Shown: one piece after another, positions 49,255 through 61,200 of the stretch
Numbering within the stretch: position 1 is the first letter of the stretch
Layout of the letters: every line of letters begins with the position of its first letter
Assembly (NCBI GenBank): GCA_963971305.1
Contig: OZ020303.1
Span: 20,519,184-20,583,183, forward strand
Length of the DNA stretch: 64,000 nucleotides
From: Arcuatula senhousia
Lineage: Eukaryota > Mollusca > Bivalvia > Mytilida > Mytilidae
Direction: 5' to 3'
Translations under genes and position numbers: made by a program
The notes under the pieces: generated by a model
Told to the model about the DNA's origin: nothing
Database searches by the model: none
The model's input: the letters and a program-made list of their open reading frames with translations, nothing else

Positions 49255-52200
49255 TTATAATTTAAACGCTTTCTTGATAGTCAGAAGCTCTTTGTCAAGA
49301 TCAAAATTGAATAGCTTCCTTTTCTCACCACTCCTTCTGTAATTTGACATCTACAAAACAAAACAAAAAGCGAAAATCAAATTGAGATGAAATCTATCAT
49401 TGTACCTTCAGAAAAAAAAAGTGACATTGGGTGATGCCTCATTAATTTTCAAGGATGCTTGACCTTCTATGCATCTAGCATGTTATAGTAGGTTAAGATG
49501 ATGCAATGTGAAAATAAAATATTTTTTTTTAACATTATTATGAAGACTAACTAATCAAATAAACTGGTATAACACCTACAATATTGTTGCACATACATGT
49601 ACTTGTATTTTAAAAATGGAATGCATATATTTATGACTTTTTTATTCATAATTATTTGTATCTATATTTTGGTTGACTGGCTAATATTAGAATGACACGG
49701 TAAATGATACAGATTTTGACAAGCATTACTCTCTATATATACAAACCACAGACTGGCTTTCCCATTTATTAGACAGATTTTCTTTATCTTCCACAATTGG
49801 TGTGGTAAAGAAGTCACTTGATTCGTTTGGTTTCAGAACTTCTGTAAAACAAAATTTTCAGTCATAAAAGTTGAAGTCCAATTATCTCCCTAAATAATAT
49901 CTTACACCAAAATTATTTTTATGCATGTCTCCATATGATGTACTTCCTAATCCTATAAAGTTTTTTTATAACTCTTTCTAGCGGTTTGGGAGGAGTTGCC
50001 AGACAAGACAAGGTGATTCCTATATACCCTTCAAACTTTGTTTGCAGGGATATTATAAACTAAGAACAGGAAAATATGCATTACTGCTTAGCTTTGACAC
50101 CCTTATAAAAAGTCAAGAATATCAGAGTTCTATGCTGCAATGAATGTAAATGATGTAAAAAAAAAGTTTTTTTTTACACTACCTTGTTTCCTTAAAGGGG
50201 TCATAGAGAAAGGTCTTTTGTTATTTCTAACTTTTCTCTGGATCATAATCTTTGTTATAGAAAGGGATGGTGATGATTCTCTGCTACTTTCACTCTGTAA
50301 AAAGTGAAAAAGAACCATAAACAAATTGGACATAAAAAAATCATTTATTCCTTATAACTGGAAAGCTCAACATGTATGGTCAAACAAGCTAAACATGTTA
50401 CAATTATTAAAGCAAGTGTGTTATAAGAATTATTCAAGATGTCACATTTTACATGATTTAAGGTAATCTTTGTATAATCAGTATCTTGAACCAGAACAAC
50501 ATTCAGGTTTTAGGCATTGCAGTTTTTCCTTAATTGAAAACATACAAGAATTAAAATATTGTTGTTATATCTTCTGTGTTCATTAAAACATAATTATTCA
50601 TACGTGTGAAGAAAAAAAATAATTTTGTCTTTTTAGTATGGTTTTGATACTTACTGCAACATTTTGGCTATTTGAAACATTTCCAGATTCTTTCCTGAAA
50701 AAGAAAATCAGTATAATTGTTATATTGATGCATTATTTTATCAAACACATTAAAGTCAATAACTATTCTTGAACATAATTTATTGCCCTAGCAGAATTTT
50801 TTTGGCCTAGGTGCTTTTATAAAGAGCGTTAAACACCAACACACACACACAGAAGCATTTTTTAAAACACATCACATCCCTAAAAATATTTTTAACTATG
50901 AAATCTACTGAAGATATTAAATTGTGATATCAGATAAAAATATGAATTACAATAAACATCTTTAATACCCAAACTTCTTTGTGTGTGGCCTATGGGTATG
51001 ATAATAAATTATTCCTACTTAAAATAGTATTTAGAGTAAGAATAAGGAGATGACACAAAAAATAAAATACATGTACAGTTGAACCTTGATGTGTCGAACT
51101 CGGATTATTCGAATACTCGGTTTACTCAAACTATTTTGAAAGTCCTGGCAAAATTCCCATTAACCAAATGCATTTTTACCTTTGATTAGTCGAACTCTGA
51201 TAGATCGAAATCTTGGTTAAGTTGAGGTATTTTGACAGTCCCCACGCTTTGAAAATAATAGTAATTAACCCTGATTAGTCGAAGTTGACTTTTCAAATTC
51301 TTTGATGTGATTTTAATTGAATTGTGAAAACTGTATGGCTTCAAAAGGTGTTTACTTAATGATTTGACACGTGTGTATTCATGTGTAACTGTTTGATCTG
51401 ATCACCTAAGTGTTTTAAACATCATTGTAAATTGCGTGTTTTATCTGAGTAGACGAATTAAACAGTAAAGCCGTTGTTTTAATGATTTTATTAGTTTCAA
51501 TACATAAATGACTATGATTAAAAGATATTTTTTTATAAAATAAAATAAATCGGTGTCATCTCAAGAAGAAACTCAGCTCAACATCCACCATAACCAGTGA
51601 CTTGCAACATACGTGTTAATTCGTTTCATAACTGAATTTGTATTTCCATTGTTTGAATGGTTGATTGCATCATATGATGTTGATTCAAGATTGGAATAAA
51701 TTTTTAAAACATGTTTTATTTGATAATTTATTTCACTCAAAGAAATCTCTTGACACGATGACACGTCTTCAAACACACAAAACACAAACAAAGACAAGAT
51801 ACATCTAGACATGGAAGACGATACTCCGAAGTACCGAATATTATCGGTATTTTATCAATTTTCGGTTCACGGTACGTTTTGGCTAGTGGAAGATGGTACA
51901 TAATACAAACGACAGAAGATTCTACTTCGAGTTTATTCGTTACTAGGATGAGTCGAACCTCTGATAACTCGAATACTTTTCAATGGTCCCCTCACTTCGA
52001 GTTAACAGGGTTCGACTGTATATGCAAAATGATAACAAATCTCAGCATCCAAAAGTTGTCATTTATAATAAATTGTTTCTAAGATAGACTACAGTATAAG
52101 TGTTTTTTTTCGCGGGTGGAAAAGTTCGCGAATTTGTTGAAAAAGGGGATGATTTTATTTACGCGTAATATATATCTCGCGGTTTAGAATATATTATAAC

Positions 52201-55200
52201 ACTTTATATAGGCAATAAATATTTCGCGAGTTTTAAATTTCGCGTCCCGTTTTTGGTCGCAAATGAAGCGAAAATCAAATCACCGCGAAAATAACCACTT
52301 ATACGGTATTCCAAATTTTCAACAAAACAAGGGGTTGCACTAAGTCGTGCTAAGCATACCCCCACTCGACCATTCAGAAAACAGGAAGTAGATGACCGAC
52401 TGACCTGGAAAGGGGAGGCACGATACAAATCATCATGCTAAAGCTGTATACCAAATTCAAAATCAATCCCTTCTGTAGAAGCCGAGAAATCTGTTACGAA
52501 AAATTGTCTATTTTTGACCCATTAAAAGTCTTAAGTTAGCTCGGAAAACAGGAAGTAGATGATGGACTGACCTGGAAAGGGGAGGCACGGTATAACTCAT
52601 CATGCTGAAGCTGTGTATCGAATTTAAAACCAATCCATCCAGTAGAAGCTGAGAAATCTGTTACAAAAAATTCACATTTCAATTTTTTTACCCTAAAAAG
52701 TCTAAGTCCGCTCGGAAAACAGGAAGTAGATGATGGACTGACCTGGAAAGGGGAGGCACGGTATAACTCATCATGCTGAAGCTGTGTACCAAATTTGAAA
52801 CCAATCCATCCAGTAGAAGCCGAGAAATCTGTTACGAAAAATTTCACATTTCAAATTTTTTACCCTAAAAAAGTCTAAGTCGGCTTGGAAAACAGGAAGT
52901 AAATAATGGATTGACCTGGAAAGGGGAGGCACGGTATAACTCATCATGCTGAAGCTGTGTACCAAATTTGAAACCAATCCATCCAGTAGAAGCCGAGAAA
53001 TCTGTTACGAAAAATTTCACATTTCAAATTTTTTTCCCTAAAAAAGTCTAAGTCGGCTCGGAAAACAGGAAGTAGATAATGGATTGACCTAGAAAGGGGA
53101 GGCACGGTATAACTCATCATGCTGAAGCTGTGTACCAAATTTGAAACCAATCCATCCAGTAGAAGCAGAGAAATTGAACCGGACGGACAGACAGACGGAC
53201 AGACGGACGGACAAGGTGATTGCAATATAGCCCCCTCTCTTACGAGTGGGGGTATAATGAAAGGCAATAGGTTTCCTAGTTTAAATTTCCACAACTTTTT
53301 GTCTGAAAACATGCACCAAACAGGCAAGCAGGAACTGCTTACCCTTCTGAGGCACATACATGCACATTCAGTTTCATTTAAATCAAGTTGTATTGTGTTT
53401 TAAAGTGTCATTGTTTGTGCTGGCTCCTAGTTGCATTTTTTCATTTTATTTTTTTAGTGTGATTTTAATGTCCCATTGGTACTTTTTTGGCTTCTTTCAG
53501 ACATACAAAATAAAAAATTATGGTAGTATTATAAGCACACATTTCCATTGCCAGTCAAAACTGATGAAAATTCATACGAAAGTACCTGATTATTCTGTGT
53601 TTATTTTGACTCTCCCTGTCTGGTGATTCACTAAAATCATAGACACTTTGACTTTTCTGCTTATTGGTAGAGTTTTGACTATCTGTAAGGAAGCTTGAAA
53701 TATTGGAATTATCTTTATATCTTCTCACAGGCTCAAAAGCACTCACAACTGAGGGACATTTCCTGAGGTTTTGCACATTACCAGCATTACTATATGTGTT
53801 AGGTCTAACAGGAAAGACATTTGCTTGTATTGGTTTCTTTTCCTTGTTGCTGCTTTCGGTAGATGCTGAAGCATTTTGCAAACCATTGAAGCTTTTTTGA
53901 CTAGAATATCTATTTTGACTTAATGAAGAAGTAATATTTTGAGGTTTTTTGAATACTGGTACTGCTTTGTTTTGTGAACTGTTAACTGAAAAGGAGTCTT
54001 GTTGAGATTTATTCACATATAAAGTGTTCTTAGTAAAAAGGTCATGATATGCTTCCTTTTGGTGTTGAGAGCTTGTAAAACATTTTTCTTGTGAGGTGTT
54101 GAGACATTGTGAAGCATCACTTGTTTCAATATCTGCATCACTATTTCTCCCATTCAATCTAGAAGACCTTCTTGATGGTTGATTATAACTTTTTCTTTTC
54201 CTTTTTCCTCTCTTTCCACGTTTTATGGGTTGTCTGTTGTTTTCAATATTTTCAGCATTATGAGGTTGAGGAAGAACTGCAGCAACTGGTGAAGGATTTG
54301 GTTTAGAGAAAACAGATTTCATGCTCCACACATTAGGTCTGCAACCAGGTGAAACAAAAGCAAAACTCTTTCCATTTACATTTGATGGCTCTTTATTTTT
54401 ACCCGTCACTGATTGACTTCTGTGTATATCATTATCTTTTGATTTAAGACTATGTTCCTTGTCAATTTGAAAATTGTTTGACTTCAGATTTTCATTTTCA
54501 TATCTATTTGTAAAGAAATCCTTCTTCCTGGATTCAACCTGATCTTGCTTATAATGGTAAGATTCTTTTTCCTTTGTTGTCATTTCCATTTGGTGCTTCA
54601 TTTTTGACAACTCTTGATTATACCTGTTAAACATTTCGTCGAGCTGCTTTTGTACATTCTTTGTGCCTGTTTCATTTTCAGGTCTAGTACTTCTTGCATT
54701 TTGATTACCAATATAATCATTTATCTTTTTAAAAGTAATCTGTTCAATTTGTTTTATAAATCTTTCATTTTCCATGCTTCTCATTTGTCCCTGTTCTTTA
54801 AGAATGGAATCCACTAACTTTTGATGTGAATTTTCCTGTTTTTCATAAATATCATTCAAATGACCAAGTTGAAAGTTGCAAATCTCTTTTGAGAAATCTC
54901 TATTTTCTTGGGCATGCTTTTCTAGACCTGTGCTAATATGGTATTGCATCTCTTTCATACTTTTGTAATGTGTTGTAGAGAGCTGTGTGGAATAAATATC
55001 TTCCAGCTGATTTCTATGGGTTTCTAAATCTTGTCTCAGTTGTTGTAACTCACTTATAATTCTAAAGTAAAAATAAATAAATAATTCTTTTAATGACATA
55101 AACATTACATGAAATGCATGAAAAAATGTATATAAATTTAAAGATTCGCTTTGTTCTATATTAAAAGTGCATGTATAATATATATATAAATTTATCTAGA

Positions 55201-58200
55201 AAGGTTCAAACCATTAAAAATAAATTGTCTTACATAAAAAATCAAGACGGTGCATTTCCAATTAATTCAGCTACTTAACATTCCACTCATACAAATGATA
55301 TTGTAGAGCTATAGTGTATATTCAAAACACAACTATTCAGATTAACACTGTTAAAACTACTATTCAGATCAAGAACGCTAATCTATTCAAATTAAACATC
55401 ATACTAAAGCCATATACAAAATTTCAATTCACTGTGATATGTAGTTCCTGAGAAAAATGTTAGAAAATTTTCAACAATTGACCAGTTATGTTGAAAACTG
55501 ACTAAGTGGGTATACAGGAAGCATATATCCCACAGACCTAATTATGGTACTCGCCATAACCGACCTCATACTGGACTGTAAATCATTTCTTTATAACAAA
55601 CAAATGAAAATGATCACGTAAATAAAACCATTGGAAAGACAGTTATATTCATCGCTCTTATCGAAAAGCTAAAATTTGCACAAAATATTTTAAAATAAAA
55701 ATTTATTTGATCACCAAATTAACAATTGAAAAATTAAGCTTTTCCTATACACACATTTTTCGAAAATTAAATATATTTCATTTGCTACTCGGAGAAATTT
55801 TGAACACATCAAATATATATATAGGCTTTCTGTAAAAATAACAAAATGAGTTAAATATATATAGGAAATCATTGAAGCGTGACCAAAGCGGGCCCCCTCT
55901 TAGGCCAGTCAGTGGGCCCCCTCTTTTTAGAATTGCTGGATCCGCCTCTGCCTTTACAAATGAACTTACATTTTTCTTAAAGAGAGTTGCTATTTTCTTT
56001 TGCAGTTTAATCTGAATAGAAGCCTTCTTGATCTGAATAGTAGCGTTCAAATATCACTGATTGGAATACTTGCATTTTGAATATACACTGTGAGAAAGTT
56101 GCTGACATTATCAAGACAAGTCCTAAGTAATTAAAACTTAAACTTTTCAAATAGGGCTATGACTATCTTTTAAAACTTGTTAAAAAGATTTCAGAAAAGG
56201 GGTGTCACTTTCTTCTTAAAATATTTCTTTTACAATGTTCTGTGCCAACAAATTTATTTGGTTTCCTTTTTTAACCTTATCTAAATGTGAAATTTTTTAG
56301 TGAATGATTTCAATACTTAAATACCCATTCTTTATTTCCTCATGTCTTTTCCTCTGATTACTCTGTAATTCTTCATGGTGTTGTCCCATAACATCCTGAT
56401 GCTGTTTCTGACCTTCTACCAGCATTTCTTGATATTCTGAATTTTTAGTCATACAATCTTTCATTTCTTTTAACTTCTTTATAGTTTCTGTGTGATGGAG
56501 TTGTAAGACTTTGTTTACACTTTCCAATAAATGCTGGTCCCTATCTGCTTGTTTTCCTTCTACTTCATTTCTAAGCTCATCTATCTTTGCATCACGCTTT
56601 AAAAGTAAAACATAATCATTGAAAAATGTTTTAAGAGGCATATAACTTGAAAGGTTTTTTCCATGGCTTGTGCAAAACAAACTTAATAATACCTTCATTT
56701 TACTGTACTGAAAATTTGTGAATATTTTTACTGTTGAGGCTGTCATTTTCAATTAATCTATTGTCTAAAAACCTGGGCATGCAGACAAACAAGCACATGG
56801 GTGAAAGTGTAGAATTGTCAAAAAACTGGAAATCAGGAAAATAATCAGTATTTAAGTAGTTTTTTTAAGGATTATAATGGGGCGAAAATTCTCAATATCT
56901 GGAAAATCTGGAAAACTTCCACCCATGCAAGAACAGGCAAAATGTATCGAATAAAACTTTGTAACATTAGAAACTTCAGTTTTCTTTTCTCCTAGAAAAA
57001 AACCTACTGTACGTGACTTTTAAAACTTAATAGAATATTATATGTGTGCAAATATCATAATACCCTGTATTGTAAAATGAAGTTGATGTAAGAGGTAATA
57101 TTGTATGTCTTTAATTGCTTCATTCTCTAAACACAAATGTGTATAAATTTAGCTTCATGGTGACAGCATGTCAGAATAAGCACAAAGGACAAAATTATAA
57201 TTCTTTACAATACATAGTCTGTTGTTTTTTGGGAGGTCTCACTTGTGATGAATGGTCATGAATGTTATCAAAGTTGAGACTTAGGTAGGGAGGTTCTGGA
57301 GATGATGGTGGGGGATTCCACAATTGGTAAAGTTTACTTTCAAGTGTACAGTATCAAATGGTAAACAAAAATCCAATCTTCTTGAAAAATAATTGTTTCT
57401 ACAAAAATTATCTCCCCTTACAAGTATGAAATTAAAAAAATAAAATATGTATTTATTTGACATGTTTAATTGTTATCAATTCAAAAGTCAAATTGAAATC
57501 TTTTTAAAATATCAAACATAATAAGGTTCAATGTTTTGATAATTGAGGAAAAAATGCTCAGTTAATTACTAAATATTCACCTTAGAGTATAAATTCATTT
57601 AACTCCTGCGTCAACACTCAACAAATATTGATTACTATCCCAAATCAGGTTTATCTTCAGGTTAAAGTGTATTTCTTCAAAATGAATCAAGTTGGAACTT
57701 GATAACAAAATGGACAGGGCTTGGGGATTAGCAAATTATTTTCAGAGAAGGGTATGAAGATATACTCCGGCATGATTCAGAGATTGAAAGATGAGTTTCT
57801 GGTTTGGGTAAAAATGTGACGATTTTACGGTCCCCATTCAGATTATTTCTTATCGAACATGTCCTTACTCAAGCTCCAAGTTCACTCTTTCTTTATATCT
57901 TTAGAATCATGAAAAAAAATGTTGAAGAGCTAATATCTATATCAAATCTTAAGTAGAATCTACAAATCGATCACGTAAATGTGAATAACTCAATTCTATT
58001 GAATCACAATTTGGGTATATATTAACTCCCATGAGAACAAAGATTTGTTCGTTTTATGGGGAGGGGGTCTTTTCTGCAAACTGGAGTGAAAGTTAACTGT
58101 TAATGTCAAAATTTTATGAGCACCTCCATATTTTAAGAACTGTAAGTCCAAGGTTGATGGATTTTCAGCTTTCCTTCTTCTTTAATAAAACTGACCATTT

Positions 58201-61200
58201 ATGTTTGTGTGCTGTCCTAACTGGGTCTCATTCTACATTTGTTTTTAGTGGGACTGCTTGCTGAGAGTGCATTCACTTATGATCTAATTTATTTCACATT
58301 TTGAGATTGATCAAGTGTTTGACATCTCACTGTATTTTAAATGCATGCCGTTTTGTTCCTAATCTTTACATTAAGTTTTAAGTGACTAGGACAAAATGCT
58401 ATAAAAATAAAATTCTCTTTTTGTCATGTCAGAGAAATGCTTGTTTTGTCATTCATTTTATCTATGAATTTGTTAGAAAGAATTTGATCATGATAATTCA
58501 AACAATTCATATAGATATCATTATGATATGTACCATTGATATTTCTTTCTCTAGATCATGAATTTTCCTTTTCTTCTCTTCTCTGTCTTTAACTGCCTGA
58601 ACAATTCTATCAAAGTTTTCATTCAAGCCATCAAAAACTAAAAATAGATTTAAAAGTTGTTATTTATGATGATGAGCAAGAAACAATAATGTGAGCTAAA
58701 AGAGAATAGAGGCACAAAGGTCAAAACTGCTTTTTTATTACATGAAACATCTTTTGATTAGATAATACCATTCTTTATCAAAAAGAAGAGTGTTGAGCTA
58801 CATATAAGTCTACTCTGTAATTCTTTTATAGATTTTTACCATTTTAATATATAAATCAGTATGAAACTTTCTGCACTAGACAAACACAAGAGTTAACACT
58901 AAAGTATGTCTTGCCTGCCAGCACCATCAGAAACAATTTTTCTTTCTTACTTCGACTATATTTTGAAATTACATGAATTTTTAGTTTCTGAGATCAAAAG
59001 ATGTGTAAACATTGCAATATATGCAATGAAAATAATCAAATGCACTCAACCAGAAAATCAAGGTCAAGGTCAAAAGATGAGGATGTAACTGTGCTAAGCT
59101 ACTGCAGGGGCATATGCATACAAAGTTTCTTCAACCTAGGACTTATAGTTCTTGAGATATGGAGGTGCTCACAAAACTTTTCCATTGCTATTATATGTAT
59201 TGAAAATTGTCAAAGTCACTCAACCGAAAAATCAAGGTAAAGTACTACATATACATGTAGTTCTTTATGAGTGCTCGCTAGTGTATCAAAATGCAAAAGT
59301 TTATGATCTTGGTCATGTTCATTTAATCTACAAAATTTTCATTATTTATGAAATTTAGTAAACTTTTTGTCCAGAAGACACAAAATATTCTTGTATGGGC
59401 ATTTCTGATGTCTTTTATAAATTACAGTGCACTATACTTATACTGTGGAATGTATCTAGACATCTAGAATTACAAAGTCTTTGCGCTATGGATGTAAAGA
59501 TCCATCTCTGCACAGATGCATCCTTTTCATGATCGGAGAATCGATATCACATGTATAAAGATAAAAATTACTTGAATTTGCCATTAAGGAAAACTTCTCA
59601 TTTGAGTTATCAGCTACTTGTTCTATATTGTCCTGGACAATCTTTATGGTCCCTTTCACTTCATCTGAATATTCTTTAACAGCATTAACAATAGTTTCAA
59701 ACATTTCTCTGAAAACAAAACAAAAAGTTGATGTTGCATATATGTAGAATACAAAAAAAATTGCTGCTTTATATAATTGCACAAAATCACAAGTAAAAGC
59801 AAGAATTGCTTTTTGCAGTTTTAAAACACACAATTTTAATGAACTAAAATAAAGCTTAGGATTTATATACAAATGATGACCATAACACAAATTTGAATTC
59901 TTTTTGGACATTAAGATTTGAATAATTTTGTTTTAGAGCTTTTCCAAAAAAATTTCCCACTAGGAGTGGAATGCCACCTATTTTGGTGGGGTACTACCAA
60001 TAGAATTTTATTAACATTTATACTATCTTTGTAGTACATAGACTTTAAAATGTGAGAAAAAAGGCTAAATACTTTCACCAGTTGACCTACTTAAAAACCA
60101 TACAGTAGTGTTTCATCCTGGATAAGATTTTTTTTTGCAATTGCCCTAATAAAATTCAGGAAAAGAGAAAAAGGAAAATCTTAATATTTCTCATGCTATC
60201 CACAAGTTCTTGTACATATATCATTATAACCTGTCATCTCTTTCCTTGGCTTTTGACTTATTCATTAAAACCTGCTGCTGAAAATTTGGTTTCATTGATG
60301 GTTTTCCAGCTCTAGGAATATCTGTATTGCATGATCCATTCTGCATGAAAGTTGGCTTTAAAGGGGTTGATGATCTGAATGTGTCCGAGTTAGTTCGTTT
60401 AGTCATAAACCTATCGAAAACTCTCCTGCCTTGTGGCTTTAAAAAAATAAGAAGAAAATCCATGCATAAGATAACTGAAGGTTTTTCATTAAAGACATAC
60501 ATTGTATGTTAATTGTACTTCAGTAATCAGGTAAAAGAAAGTAGATTACATATTATTATACCTTTACAATGTAGATTATTCAGTTTTAAGCAAAATATGA
60601 CTTTATTTATTATGATAAGTTATAATATCTATAAACTAGAAAAACTGTGAGCCGCAGATAAAAAACAAATAAATACCCCCCACCCCCTGAAAAAAATTAA
60701 TCAGATAAAATTTAGAATAGGAGATGCACATCTACATTATGTCACAAAGATTGTGTGTAGGTTTCATGAAAATCCATCAAGGGGTTTAGGAGGAGTTGCA
60801 GATAAGAGATGGGCACCCCCATGTAGTCGAATGGCTGAGTCCATGTATTGCTATGGGAAACCCCAAAATCATTCTGATCAAACTTTCAAATAGTAGGTGC
60901 ACATCTATATTATGTTACAAAGATTGTGTAAAAGTTTCATGACAATCCATCAAGGGGTTTAGGATGAGTTGTGGATAAGAGATGGGTACCCCCATGTAGT
61001 CGAATGGCTAAGTCCATGTTTTGCTATGGGAAACCCCAAAAATCATTCTGATCAAATTTTAAAATAGAAGATGCACATCTACATTATGTCACAACTGTTG
61101 TGTGTAAGTTTCATGAAAATCCGTCAAGGGGTTTAGGAGGAGTTGCGGATAAGAGATGGGTACCCCCATGTAGGCGAATGGCTAAGTCCATGTTTTGCTA

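Noticed and set aside
52536..53403. Overlapping open frames of 68-137 residues on both strands
   Set aside because: They are translations of the 170-bp tandem units and the microsatellite.
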